Positions 1 through 8,707 are shown, counted from the first letter of the stretch. The stretch: DNA of 64,000 nt from Hymenobacter artigasi (GCF_012275535.1 NZ_JAAVTK010000002.1:560208-624207), one strand, 5' to 3'. Notes: generated by a model from the sequence alone, not told the origin. Made by a program: numbers and translations.

Positions 1-1
1 C

Positions 2-325
2 GCCATGCGCCAGATGCAAGCCTTGTTTCCGGCCAGCACGCGGGTGCGGTTCCTGCTCTTCTCCAACGAGCCCATTGCCGATACCGACTTTGCCGATTTT
101 GATACCGGCCGCTCGTCCGACCACCCGGTCGAGGACTTGTACGCCATGGCTGGCTGCGACTACATTATCGGGCCCATTAGCACCTACTCCATGTGGGCCT
201 CTTTCTACGGGCGCGTACCACTTTTCCATCTACACCGCCCCGACCAGCCCATCAGCTCACTCGACGATTTTATGGTGTTTGAAGACCAAGCCAACATCAA
301 GCGCTGGGAACCAAGCTTTTCCTAG
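2..325 (+). CDS. Glycosyltransferase-like protein, C-terminal part (5' truncated by window)
   Basis: The frame is open from the first bases of the window, so only about the last 107 codons are present. The visible sequence has the block DLYAMAGCDYIIGPISTYSM followed by WASFYG. This resembles the C-terminal acceptor/donor region of GT11-like fucosyltransferases, where a 'CD-hhI--S-S-WA' pattern is usual. The family call is by pattern only and most of the enzyme lies outside the window. The gene sits upstream of a beta-helix protein and a few kb before gmd/fcl, which make GDP-L-fucose. A fucosyl- or other glycosyltransferase would therefore fit, but this is inference. The ATG at position 5 may be internal. 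Confidence 0.5.
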   Translation, partial: AMRQMQALFPASTRVRFLLFSNEPIADTDFADFDTGRSSDHPVEDLYAMAGCDYIIGPISTYSMWASFYGRVPLFHLHRPDQPISSLDDFMVFEDQANIKRWEPSFS

Positions 326-458
326 CCGGCCGCAGTCTTCTTTTCGCTTAGCCCTTACCCTCAATTCGAGGAAATCAGACTTTCCTGCTGAGCGCCACAC
401 TCATCCTCAGGGTCAAACATTGCTTTTAAACAGCTTCTCCAGTAAGCCATCCCATGCC

Positions 459-1757
459 ATGCCCGCGTCCAGCTCCCATCGTGCCCGCCCGCCCCGGTCC
501 AGTTCTGGCCGGCAGCTTCGGCCGTCCCACCGGGCGGCCGTATGGCGCGGGCTCGCCGTCGTGGCGGCCCTGAGCGTGATGGGGCTGGGGGTGGCACACA
601 CCTTTGCCCCGGCCCCCAACCCCACGGCCCCGCTCGTGATTCGGCGGGGCGGCAGCTACACGGGCACTTACCGTAGCTCCGATTCGAACGTACCCTGCAT
701 CAGCGTCGAAACGCAACAGCCCGTTACCCTGCGCGGCTGTATATTAATAGGACCCGGCGATTTGATTCGGGCCAATGCCAGCGGAGCCCAGCTTACGGTG
801 CGCGATTGCCGCGGCTACGGCCTGCCGCCTACCATCGACCAGGCCCGGCGCGGGCGCTTTCTGGAGGCCAGCTCGGCCCGTTCGCTCACCATCGAGCACA
901 ACTACTTCGAGCAAACCACCGGCATCAACGTGCATCAGTGGGGCGGCGACGGCTCACCCGCCCAAACCCTGACGGTGCGCTACAACCAGTGCCGCAACGT
1001 CGACGGCCGCCTGCGGGGCGGCGGCGAGGAGTTCGCCAATTTCCTGGGCTTGAATGGGGTATTTGGCCTCGTCAACGCAGAAATATCGTGGAATGAGGTT
1101 ATTAACGAGCCGGATAAGTCGCTGGCGGCCGACGTCATCAACATTTTCAACTCGAGCGGCACCCGCCGAAGTCCTCTCCGCATACACGACAATTACATTC
1201 AGGGAGCCTATCCCTTCCCCGCCACCAGCCGCGACTATGCTGGCTCCGGCATCACCCTCGATAGCGACAAGAAACTGCACAGTGCCCTCACCACCACCGC
1301 GTTTGTGCATGGCTACCGCAACCAGCTGGTGAGCACCTGCGCGGCCCTCAACATTGCCGCCGGCCACGACAACACTTTTTTCGATAACCGCATTGTCACC
1401 AGCGGGCTGCTGCCCAATGGTGACCGCCTGCAAGCCAATTATGCCGGCATTGGCCTCTGGAATGCCTACCATCAGTCTACTTCGGCATTTTTCAACAATA
1501 GCTTTCGCGACAACACCATTGGCTTTGTACACTGGGACAGCAACTCGTCCCCTGCCAACCGGCAGGATACCAGCCCCGACGCCTGCACGCCCTGCACTGC
1601 CACCCGCCACCTTCCAAGCCCCGTTTCGCTGGCCACCGAGCAGTTGGAATGGCGGCTGTGGCAGCAAAAACTGCGGCATGCCGCTATTCGGGTGGGGCCG
1701 GCATCTACCGCGTCTGACCGGGCTGCTGCCAGAGCCATGGGCGTAGCAGTCCAATAG
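459..1757 (+). CDS. Right-handed beta-helix-like surface protein
   Basis: This 432-aa protein has an N-terminal basic stretch and one hydrophobic segment (about residues 28-48), so it is probably exported or anchored to the membrane. The rest repeats short strands such as TVRDCRGYGLPP, LTIEHNYFEQTTGINVHQWG and ITLDSD, the look of a parallel beta-helix (pectate-lyase-like) fold. It is a clear paralogue of the N-terminal ~430 residues of the protein at 3593-6478. Both open with a 'GG(S/T)YTG(T/N)YRS' block and end with a paired-cysteine block and a WQQKL motif. It lacks the Ig-like and malectin-like modules of that paralogue. I chose the ATG at 459 because the open frame further upstream overlaps the preceding gene and is not protein-like. 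Possible roles are polysaccharide binding or cleavage; no catalytic residue can be assigned. Confidence 0.75.
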   Translation: MPASSSHRARPPRSSSGRQLRPSHRAAVWRGLAVVAALSVMGLGVAHTFAPAPNPTAPLVIRRGGSYTGTYRSSDSNVPCISVETQQPVTLRGCILIGPGDLIRANASGAQLTVRDCRGYGLPPTIDQARRGRFLEASSARSLTIEHNYFEQTTGINVHQWGGDGSPAQTLTVRYNQCRNVDGRLRGGGEEFANFLGLNGVFGLVNAEISWNEVINEPDKSLAADVINIFNSSGTRRSPLRIHDNYIQGAYPFPATSRDYAGSGITLDSDKKLHSALTTTAFVHGYRNQLVSTCAALNIAAGHDNTFFDNRIVTSGLLPNGDRLQANYAGIGLWNAYHQSTSAFFNNSFRDNTIGFVHWDSNSSPANRQDTSPDACTPCTATRHLPSPVSLATEQLEWRLWQQKLRHAAIRVGPASTASDRAAARAMGVAVQ

Positions 1758-1862
1758 ATTAAGGTTGAAATTATTTGTTAAATATTATATTTAATATATG
1801 TATTACACCAATTAAATCCCTATCTTTAGCATCCTCTCCACTCACCTTTTTTGCCCTGCCTT
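1758..1862 (+). promoter_or_regulatory. AT-rich upstream region of the FkbM gene
   Basis: About 100 bases separate the beta-helix gene from the methyltransferase gene. Most of it is strongly AT-rich (long runs such as ttaaatattatattt), in contrast with the GC-rich genes on both sides. TATCTTTA at 1821-1828 resembles the TAnnTTTG -7 element of Bacteroidota promoters, but no -33 element lies at the right distance. I mark it only as a probable promoter region. Confidence 0.3.
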
Positions 1863-2606
1863 ATGGAGCCCGTTATGAAAACCCTCGCCCGCACCGCCCG
1901 GGCAATGACCCGCTCATGCGGAGTCGACATTGTGCGCTACCAGCCCCTTGAAGACACGCTTTTGGGCCAGCGCGGGCAGCTAATCCGGCAATCCGGCATC
2001 AACTTGGCGTTCGACATTGGGGCCAACGTGGGTCAGTTTGGTCACGAACTGCGCACCTACGGCTATCAGGCCGAAATTTTGTCGTTTGAGCCGCAGCGCG
2101 CCGCCTACCAACAGCTAAAAGCCGCCGCCGCCACCGACCCCCTGTGGCATACCTACCACCACGCGTTTGGCGAAGTGGCCGGCACTACAACCATCAACCT
2201 ATCGCAAAACTCGCACAGCAGCTCGCTACTGCCCATGCTCGAAGCTCACCTGGCCTCTGCCCCCGATTCAGCTTACGTGGGGAAGGAGGAAATAGAGGTG
2301 CGAACCCTCAACGACTTCTGGCAGGAACACGGTGACCGGTACAGCGACCGGCGCATTATGCTCAAAATCGACGTCCAAGGCTTTGAAAAGTACGTGCTGG
2401 CGGGCGCCTCATCCTTTCTGCCCTACGTTTCCCTTATCGAACTGGAAATGTCGCTCGTGGAGCTCTACAACGGTGAAATGCTGTACCAGGAAATGATGGC
2501 CTACTTGCGCTCACTGGGCTTTGGCACGCTGCTCACGCTTATTCCCGGGCACAGTAACCACGACACCGGGCGGTTGCTCCAATTCGACGGTGTTTTTGGT
2601 CGGTAG
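1863..2606 (+). CDS. FkbM family SAM-dependent methyltransferase
   Basis: This 247-aa protein carries the SAM-binding motif FDIGANVGQFG, an acidic motif II region (LSFEPQRAAY), and the FkbM signature MLKIDVQGFEKYVLAGA followed by SLIELEMSL. FkbM enzymes O-methylate small molecules and sugars. Similar genes are common in polysaccharide clusters, where they decorate glycans, so the place beside glycosyltransferase and GDP-fucose genes supports that role. I chose the ATG at 1863. A TTG at 1851 and an ATG at 1875 are in the same frame and cannot be excluded. The protein is cytosolic, with no signal peptide. Confidence 0.85.
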   Translation: MEPVMKTLARTARAMTRSCGVDIVRYQPLEDTLLGQRGQLIRQSGINLAFDIGANVGQFGHELRTYGYQAEILSFEPQRAAYQQLKAAAATDPLWHTYHHAFGEVAGTTTINLSQNSHSSSLLPMLEAHLASAPDSAYVGKEEIEVRTLNDFWQEHGDRYSDRRIMLKIDVQGFEKYVLAGASSFLPYVSLIELEMSLVELYNGEMLYQEMMAYLRSLGFGTLLTLIPGHSNHDTGRLLQFDGVFGR

Positions 2607-2707
2607 CTGCCTGCTGTTTCCGCTGGCCTAAAAAGGGGTAGTACCACGGCTTTTCAGTCGTCGTACCGCTAAACGCCTCTTTGCCGCTGCCGTGTGCAAT
2701 ACCAATT

Positions 2708-2748
2708 AGTGGTGCGACGAAGCCCGGTGGGCAATTCGTCGCACCACT
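2708..2748. repeat. 14-bp perfect inverted repeat (hairpin)
   Basis: The arm AGTGGTGCGACGAA (2708-2721) is matched exactly by its reverse complement (2735-2748) around a 13-base spacer. No T-run follows on either strand, so it is not a typical terminator. It lies at the upstream edge of a degraded transposase trace and could be an end of a decayed mobile element. Confidence 0.5.
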
Positions 2749-2828
2749 CTGCTTTGGGCCCCTGCCGTTCTTCCTGTGCTTCTGCCGAGCCTAGTGCCGT
2801 TGGCTTCGGCTCGCGCACGTTGCAGCCC

Positions 2829-3045
2829 ACCGAGCCAACGGTATCACCCTGGCTTACGCAGACCAAGGCTATGCCCGAGTGGGCCCGGCACAACCCGCCG
2901 CCGAGCACGGCATTGGCTCGTAGGTCGTCAAAGCAAGGCAGTAGCCCTAACCACAAAGTTCGCGCTACCGACAACTGCGTTACATCAGTACAGGTCCAGG
3001 ACACCAAGTGGCAGGTTAAACCGGCATCAGGACATCGCGGAAAAT
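2829..3045 (+). pseudogene. Degraded transposase remnant (IS4/IS5-like)
   Basis: One frame from about 2843 reads ITLAYADQGYAR, then a PAAEHGIGS stretch, a stop codon, and VVK. This resembles the second-Asp region of IS4/IS5-type transposases, which typically read 'hTLhhhDQGYTG...A--HGI-LEVVK'. The frame is broken by stops, no N-terminus is visible, and downstream pieces occur in other frames. I read it as a decayed remnant. The boundaries are approximate and the similarity is from memory of the family, not a search. Confidence 0.4.
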
Positions 3046-3592
3046 AGGCCTTTGGGGGTAGCAGGAGCAAATTTATGATAATCAAATATCCAAAATACAA
3101 CTATTGAATATAATTTTAATACAATTTTTATACGAAAATAAACTTTTTTTATAATAAAAGTCAATATTATATATTTTCGTTAACGCAAATTTATTGAATT
3201 AGCACTTTACTTAGTCATAAAAAAAATTGCGTTATAATTCTTTAGCAATTATCGTTTATTTTAGTCCAGAAGCCAAAGAAACTTGTCCAATTAACGGGCC
3301 TTCAAACTGTGCTGGCAACAGTGAAAACCTAAAACAAGAACAGGCCTAATTATCTTAATTTGGAGTCATTACAGACACATTCGTATTTATTTCGGTGTGT
3401 TTAGCCCTCAGCAATGGGCATTGTTTCCAAGGTTGGGAAAACACTAAAAAGAGGTATGGCTAAGATGCAGCATTTCATAATTGCATTTTAACAGATATGA
3501 CGAAACTGATTATACCACTTGGAACAAATTGATTTTTGGACTGGTTGAAGGGGCCATTACTGTCCAATTTTTTTCGTTTTACGTTTTTCAGA
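3046..3592. other. AT-rich intergenic region without a gene
   Basis: About 550 bases upstream of the 961-aa secreted protein contain no convincing open frame. The first part (3098-3290) is extremely AT-rich with homopolymeric A and T runs. The rest has an ordinary base mix but only short, non-protein-like frames. It probably holds the promoter of the downstream gene, but no clear -33/-7 pair could be fixed. Confidence 0.5.
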
Positions 3593-6478
3593 ATGCAAAA
3601 AAGACCAAGTATCACCTCTGCAACTTTGGCTGCGCCCAATCAGCAAGCCAAATTCCTTTCTTTCGCCTTCTCCTTTTTTATAATAATGGCGTCGAGCTTC
3701 CACCCGGTACAGGCACAAGCTCCTAACGTAACGTATTCCGGCCCCTTGGTTATTACGACGGGCGGCACCTACACCGGCAACTACCGTAGCAACGATGCGA
3801 CGCCAGCCGTTTCGATTAAAACGACCCAACCGGTTGTTCTGGACAACTGCATCATTGCCGGGGTGGGCGACCTTATTGATGCGTCGAATGGCGGGGCCAC
3901 TCTCACCGTGCGCAACTGCCGGGCTTACGCCCTGCCCCAAACGGCCAGCAACGTCCGCCACGGGCGCTTTGTGGAGGCAGTTTCGGCCCGTTCCCTCACC
4001 ATCGAGCATAACTACTTCGAGCACACCACCGGCATCGACGTATACTTATGGGGTGGCAACGGCACTGCACAGCAAACCCTTACGGTGCGCTACAACAAGT
4101 GCCTCGACATTGATGGCCGCATGCTGAATGGCAAAGAAGACTGGTCGAATTACCTCGGCATGAACGGCGTGCTCGGCCTGGTAGGGGCTGAAATTGCTTG
4201 GAACGAAGTTATCAACGAGCCCAACGAGTCGTGGGTGGAAGACAACATCAACTTCTTTAACTCGGGTGGCACCGCCAACAGCCACGTGCTGGTGCACGAC
4301 AACTACGTTCAGGGCGCTTACCCTTACCCGGCCACCAGCCCCGACTACCTCGGTTCGGGTCTGATTACGGACGGCGACGTTCCTTCCGGCAACACGGCCT
4401 CTACGGTATCGGCTTTCGTGGATGCTTACCACAACCAGTTTGTGAGCACCTGCGCCGCTATCAACATCGCCGCTGGCCACGACAACCACTTCTACGAGAA
4501 TCGCATCGTTACCAGCGGCTTGCTGCCCGACGGCACGCGCCTACAGGCCAACTACGCTGCCGCCGGTCTCTGGAATGCCTACAACAAGCCTAGCTCGGTG
4601 TTCTACAACAACGACATGCTGAATAACACCATTGGTTTCTACTTCAAGGGCGGCAACACGCCCTACACCAACCGCCAGGATACCAGCCCCGGCGCCTGCC
4701 CCACCTGCACCCCCACCACGCACTTCCCAGACCGCCCGCTGACGCTGGCCGATGAGCAGGCCGAATGGACGCTGTGGCAGCAAAAGCTGCAGCAGAACGG
4801 CATCACGCTGGGCGCTGGCGGCACCAGCGGTGGCGGCACTACTACGCCCACCACGCCGACCACGCCCCCCGCGCCCAGCGCCCCCACCGTTAGCCTGAGC
4901 GCGCCGAGCACCGGCACCGTGGGCACGGCCCTGAACCTGACGGCCTCGGCCGCGGCCGCCAACGGCACCATCACCAAAGTCGAGTTCTTCAGCGGGGCCA
5001 CCAAGCTCGGCGAAGACCTGACCGCTCCCTATACCTTTGGCTTCACGCCCGCTGCAGCCGGCACGCTCAGCCTCACGGCCCGCGCCACCAACAACGCCGG
5101 AGCCGCTACCTCCACGGCCGTTTCGTCGGTAACCGTGACGGCCGCTACTACGACTACGCCGCCTACTACCACGCCGCCTACCGGCACTACGCCGACCAAC
5201 GCCACCTTCGTACGCGCCATTAACGTAGGCGGCACGGCCACCACCGTCGACGGCCTGAGCTTTGAGGACGGCAACAGCGCCGGCAACTTCCAAATCAACG
5301 GCTCGCCCTTCGCCAACCAGGGCGTGGCCCTGAACCCGGCCACCGATGCCGCCCGTGCGGCCATGATTCGCGCTTCGGTGTACGACCCCAACATTAACGC
5401 GGCTGTGGGCGGCGTGGCCAGCGGTACCTACAGCGTGTACCTCTACATGTGGGAGGATAACAACCCGGTGACCCTCAACATTACCCTAGAAGGCCAGACC
5501 GTGCAGTCGAACTACAGCAGCGGCAACGGCGGCCACTGGGACCGCCTCGGCCCCTTCACGGCCAACATCACCGACGGTATCATCAACATCGGCACCGTGA
5601 GCAGCAACAACAACAACCTCTCGGGCATCGAAATCTGGAAGCAGAACGCGGGCACTACCGCACCTACCACGCCCACTACGCCGACTACGCCCCCCGCGCC
5701 CAGCGCCCCCACCGTTAGCCTGAGCGCGCCGAGCACCGGCACCGTGGGCACGGCCCTGAACCTGACGGCCTCGGCCGCCGCCACCAACGGCACCATCGCC
5801 AAAGTGGAGTTCTTCAGCGGCGCCACCAAGCTCGGCGAAAGCCTGACGGCGCCCTACGCCTTTAGCTTCACGCCCGCTGCAGCCGGCACGCTCAGCCTCA
5901 CGGCCCGCGCCACCAACAACGCCGGGGCCGCTACCTCCACGGCCGTTTCGTCGGTAACCGTGACGGCTGCTACTACGACTACGCCGCCTACTACCACGCC
6001 GCCCACCTCCACGCCGCCCACCTTTGTGCGTGCCGTGAACCTGGGGGGCAAGGCCATCACCCTCGATGGCAAGAGCTGGGCCGCCAGCGCCAGCGCTTCT
6101 AACTTCAAAGCCACCGGCCTCACCACGTTTGCCAACCAGAACGTGACCCTGACGCCTTCCACCGACGCTACCCGCGCCAGCATGATTCGCGCCTCGATGT
6201 ACGGCAGCGACACGGGCCTGGCCCTGGGCGGCGTATCGAGCGGCACCTACAGCGTGTTCCTCTATGTGTGGGAGGACAACAACGCGGAAAACTTCAGCAT
6301 CTCCCTCGAAGGCAAGACCGTGCTGAGCAACTACAACTCCGGTTCGGCCGGCCACTGGGACCGCCTCGGCCCCTTCACGGCCAACGTGACCGACGGCACC
6401 GTGAACATCGGCACCACTGGCGGCATGGCCAACATCTCGGGCATCGAGCTCTGGAAACAAGCCACCCCGCTGCCCTAG
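3593..6478 (+). CDS. Secreted beta-helix protein with two Ig-like/malectin-like units
   Basis: This 961-aa protein starts at ATG 3593, which gives a signal peptide whose hydrophobic core LSFAFSFFIIM ends near PVQAQA. Residues ~45-415 form a parallel beta-helix-like domain paralogous to the protein at 459-1757. Then come two tandem units of about 250-270 residues. Each is a bacterial Ig-like domain (APTVSLSAPSTGTVG, KVEFFSGATKLGE) followed, after a Thr/Pro linker, by a malectin-like carbohydrate-binding domain (FVRA(I/V)N, GTYSV(Y/F)LY, WEDNN, GHWDRLGPFT). No C-terminal type IX sorting domain is visible, unlike the other large secreted proteins here. A polysaccharide-binding or -modifying surface role is likely. 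The stop TAG is part of the CTAG target of the IS just downstream. Confidence 0.85.
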   Translation: MQKRPSITSATLAAPNQQAKFLSFAFSFFIIMASSFHPVQAQAPNVTYSGPLVITTGGTYTGNYRSNDATPAVSIKTTQPVVLDNCIIAGVGDLIDASNGGATLTVRNCRAYALPQTASNVRHGRFVEAVSARSLTIEHNYFEHTTGIDVYLWGGNGTAQQTLTVRYNKCLDIDGRMLNGKEDWSNYLGMNGVLGLVGAEIAWNEVINEPNESWVEDNINFFNSGGTANSHVLVHDNYVQGAYPYPATSPDYLGSGLITDGDVPSGNTASTVSAFVDAYHNQFVSTCAAINIAAGHDNHFYENRIVTSGLLPDGTRLQANYAAAGLWNAYNKPSSVFYNNDMLNNTIGFYFKGGNTPYTNRQDTSPGACPTCTPTTHFPDRPLTLADEQAEWTLWQQKLQQNGITLGAGGTSGGGTTTPTTPTTPPAPSAPTVSLSAPSTGTVGTALNLTASAAAANGTITKVEFFSGATKLGEDLTAPYTFGFTPAAAGTLSLTARATNNAGAATSTAVSSVTVTAATTTTPPTTTPPTGTTPTNATFVRAINVGGTATTVDGLSFEDGNSAGNFQINGSPFANQGVALNPATDAARAAMIRASVYDPNINAAVGGVASGTYSVYLYMWEDNNPVTLNITLEGQTVQSNYSSGNGGHWDRLGPFTANITDGIINIGTVSSNNNNLSGIEIWKQNAGTTAPTTPTTPTTPPAPSAPTVSLSAPSTGTVGTALNLTASAAATNGTIAKVEFFSGATKLGESLTAPYAFSFTPAAAGTLSLTARATNNAGAATSTAVSSVTVTAATTTTPPTTTPPTSTPPTFVRAVNLGGKAITLDGKSWAASASASNFKATGLTTFANQNVTLTPSTDATRASMIRASMYGSDTGLALGGVSSGTYSVFLYVWEDNNAENFSISLEGKTVLSNYNSGSAGHWDRLGPFTANVTDGTVNIGTTGGMANISGIELWKQATPLP

Positions 6479-6491
6479 GGTGTGAGGACAA

Positions 6492-6980
6492 TCAGCGCAA
6501 CCAATCGAGTGCGGCGGCCACGTGCCAGAAGGCCAAGAAAGAAACGACGGTTTTTTCGTAGCGGGTGGCCAAGCGCCGATACTGTTTGAGACGGCCAAAA
6601 AAGCGTTCGATTTTGTTGCGGTCCCGGTAGATTTCTTCGTCCATTTCCGCCGGCTTCACCCGTCCGGGGTGGCTGGGAATCACGGCCTCGATGCCGTGCT
6701 CCGCACAATAAGCGCGGTTTTCGTCGCTGTCATAGGCCGTGTCAGCCAAGACTTTTCCCGGCCGCAAGCCGTTGAGCAAGGGCAAGGTCTGGGGGCAATC
6801 CCCCGCCTGTCCTTCGGTGGCCAGCAGGCGCACGGCATTGCCCAGCGCGTCGGTGCAGGCGTGGATTTTGGTGCTCATTCCGCCCCGGCTACGACCCAGG
6901 CATTCAGCGGCGGGGGCGCTTTTTTTTGGCCCGCCGAGTGCTGATGGGCCCGTAAAATGGTGGAATCGAGCATGACCCAC
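6492..6980 (-). CDS. IS5-family transposase, C-terminal frame (OrfB)
   Basis: This frame holds the rest of the DDE transposase: GGMSTKIHACTDALG, the second catalytic Asp in VLADTAYDSDENR, and the catalytic Glu in RNKIERFFGRLKQYRRLATRYEK. It overlaps OrfA by about 100 bases. The useful part begins at the A8 slippage site near 6917-6926, so the first residues before GGPKKSAP are probably not translated on their own. The stop TGA at 6492-6494 overlaps the left inverted repeat. Both frames look intact, so the IS may still be active. Confidence 0.88.
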   Translation of the reverse strand: MGHARFHHFTGPSALGGPKKSAPAAECLGRSRGGMSTKIHACTDALGNAVRLLATEGQAGDCPQTLPLLNGLRPGKVLADTAYDSDENRAYCAEHGIEAVIPSHPGRVKPAEMDEEIYRDRNKIERFFGRLKQYRRLATRYEKTVVSFLAFWHVAAALDWLR

Positions 6981-7243
6981 TCCAACTCCGGGGCTTTTAG
7001 GGCCTCAAACAAGGCCTCCCACACGCCCTTTTGCGCCAATCGGCGGAAGCGACGGCAGACCGAATTCGGCTTGCCGAAGCGCTCGGGCAGGTCGGCCCAC
7101 GGGACCCCGGTGCGCATCAGCCACACGACGGCGTTGAAAAACAGCCGATTATCTTTGGCCGTAACCCCGCAGTCGGTCGCCTTCCCCGAAAGCAGGGGTG
7201 CAACCACCGTCCACTGCCGGTCCGTTATTTCGTGACGACGCAT
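6875..7243 (-). CDS. IS5-family transposase, N-terminal frame (OrfA)
   Basis: This 122-aa frame starts MRRHEITDRQW and contains the DUF4096-like N-terminal domain of IS5/IS427 transposases (LPERFGKPNSVCRRFRRL). The first catalytic Asp lies in VMLDSTILRAHQH. The frame then runs over an eight-A tract (GGCCAAAAAAAAGCG on the - strand) where the frame of OrfB is reached by a -1 step. The active DDE transposase is expected to be the OrfA-OrfB fusion made by programmed -1 frameshifting. Confidence 0.88.
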   Translation of the reverse strand: MRRHEITDRQWTVVAPLLSGKATDCGVTAKDNRLFFNAVVWLMRTGVPWADLPERFGKPNSVCRRFRRLAQKGVWEALFEALKAPELEWVMLDSTILRAHQHSAGQKKAPPPLNAWVVAGAE

Positions 7244-7325
7244 AAGCTAACTTGGTTTTGCCCGAAGGTAATTGTCCTCACGCTCTAGTCTGCACGCCTG
7301 ATTATTGCGCAACGCGCACCTGCTC

Positions 7326-7356
7326 AAAAGCCTGGCCCCTGCGGCCAGGCTTTTTT
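7326..7356 (+). terminator. Rho-independent terminator, displaced from the beta-helix gene by the IS
   Basis: The stem GCCTGGCC (7330-7337) pairs with GGCCAGGC (7343-7350) over a 5-base loop and is followed by six Ts, with four As before it. It lies 37 bases beyond the right target copy of the IS. Joining the sequence across the IS would place it about 50 bases after the stop codon of the 961-aa protein gene, so it was most likely that gene's terminator. Confidence 0.8.
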
Positions 7357-7540
7357 GGTTTCGGGCCGCCCGCCCGCCTTACCCGGAAGTATGCCCGGTA
7401 GTATAACAGGTTTTTTTTGTCGATAACATATTTAAAAACATTATTAATATACGAATCTTGATATAATTTACTATCTTGCTATCACCTAGGCTATCCGAGG
7501 TACCTGACGGTCATTTCTCCCCTCATTTTCATCGCTGCTT
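7357..7540 (+). promoter_or_regulatory. AT-rich promoter region of the gmd operon
   Basis: Between the terminator and gmd lies a short GC part followed by a strongly AT-rich stretch (about 7410-7480). Such islands precede the first gene of several units in this window, so it is the likely promoter of gmd, fcl and the two GT61 genes. No exact start site can be given. Confidence 0.35.
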
Positions 7541-8656
7541 ATGAAATGTGCATTAATTACTGGAATTACGGGCCAGGACGGGGCCTATCTGGCCGAGCTG
7601 CTGCTGGCCAAAGGGTACGAAGTGCACGGCATCAAGCGCCGCTCGTCGATGTTCAATACTGACCGCATCGACCACTTGTACCAGGACCTGCACGAGAAGG
7701 ACGTGCGCTTCAAGCTACACTACGGCGACCTGTCCGATGCCACGAACCTGATTAGAATCGTGCAGGAAGTGCAGCCCGACGAGATTTACAACCTCGGGGC
7801 CATGTCGCACGTCAAGGTTTCGTTCGACACGCCCGAGTACGCAGCCGACGTAGACGGGCTGGGCACGCTGCGCCTGCTGGAGGCCATCCGCATTCTGGGC
7901 CTGGGCAAAAAAACCCGGCTTTATCAGGCCAGCACGTCTGAGCTGTATGGGCTGGTGCAGGAGGTGCCGCAGCGCGAGAGCACGCCCTTCTACCCGCGCT
8001 CGCCCTACGCCGTGGCCAAGCTCTACGCCTACTGGATTACGGTGAACTACCGCGAGGCCTACGGCCTGTATGCCTGCAACGGCATCCTGTTCAACCACGA
8101 AAGCCCGCGCCGGGGCGAAACCTTTGTTACGCGCAAGATTACGCGGGCCGTGGTGCGCATTGCCTTGGGCCTGCAGGACCGCCTCTACCTCGGCAACCTG
8201 GATGCCCGGCGCGACTGGGGCCACGCCAAGGACTACGTGGAGGCCATGTGGCGCATGCTGCAGCAGGACGAGCCCCGCGACTATGTGATTGCCACCGGCG
8301 TGACCACCCGGGTGCGCGAGTTTGTGCGGCTGGCTTTCGCCGAGCTGGGCGTAGAAGTAGACTTTGCGGGCGAGGGCGTGGCCGAAGTGGGCTACGTGGT
8401 AGCCTGCCACAACCCCGATTTCCAGCTGCGCCCCGGCCAGGAAGTGGTGGCCGTAGACGCGGCCTACTTCCGCCCCACCGAGGTAGAGCTGCTCATCGGC
8501 GACCCTACGCGGGCCCGCACCGAACTGGGCTGGGTGCCGAAGTATGACCTGGCCGGCCTGGTAAGCGACATGGTGCAGAGCGACCTGACGCTTTTCCGGC
8601 GCGATACCGTGCTGCTGCAGGCCGGCCATGCCGTGCTCAGCTACCACGACGAGTAG
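7541..8656 (+). CDS. gmd: GDP-mannose 4,6-dehydratase
   Basis: This 371-aa protein has the usual length for Gmd. It shows the NAD(P)-binding motif [14 protein letters not shown] near the N-terminus, the catalytic Ser/Thr region ASTSELYG, the YxxxK motif in [12 protein letters not shown], and the family signature [19 protein letters not shown]. It converts GDP-D-mannose to GDP-4-dehydro-6-deoxy-D-mannose, the first step to GDP-L-fucose. The next gene, 51 bases downstream, encodes the enzyme for the second step, so they form one operon. Cytosolic. Confidence 0.97.
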   Translation: MKCALITGITGQDGAYLAELLLAKGYEVHGIKRRSSMFNTDRIDHLYQDLHEKDVRFKLHYGDLSDATNLIRIVQEVQPDEIYNLGAMSHVKVSFDTPEYAADVDGLGTLRLLEAIRILGLGKKTRLYQASTSELYGLVQEVPQRESTPFYPRSPYAVAKLYAYWITVNYREAYGLYACNGILFNHESPRRGETFVTRKITRAVVRIALGLQDRLYLGNLDARRDWGHAKDYVEAMWRMLQQDEPRDYVIATGVTTRVREFVRLAFAELGVEVDFAGEGVAEVGYVVACHNPDFQLRPGQEVVAVDAAYFRPTEVELLIGDPTRARTELGWVPKYDLAGLVSDMVQSDLTLFRRDTVLLQAGHAVLSYHDE

Positions 8657-8707
8657 CCGCCGCGGCCTGCCGCGCCCTTCTTCCGTTCCGACTTCGCTTT
8701 TTTACTC

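Larger units (their letters stand above)
6475..7288 (-). mobile_element. IS5-family insertion sequence with CTAG target duplication
   Basis: The element spans 6479-7284 (806 bp) and is flanked on both sides by CTAG (6475-6478 and 7285-7288), the presumed target duplication. The terminal inverted repeats are GGTGTGAGGACAAT on the left and AGCGTGAGGACAAT on the right (12 of 14 identical). It carries two overlapping transposase frames on the - strand. Frames, length and CTAG target fit the IS5 family, probably the IS427 group. The left copy of CTAG contains the stop codon of the upstream gene. Confidence 0.9.

Noticed and set aside
75..458. N-terminal extension of the first beta-helix gene back to position 75
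   Set aside because: The extension overlaps the upstream glycosyltransferase-like gene in another frame and encodes Pro/Ser/Thr-rich shadow sequence.
1771..1828. TTTG (1774-1777) and TATCTTTA (1821-1828) as a -33/-7 promoter pair of the FkbM gene
   Set aside because: The spacing of about 43 bases is far longer than the about 20 bases of Bacteroidota promoters.
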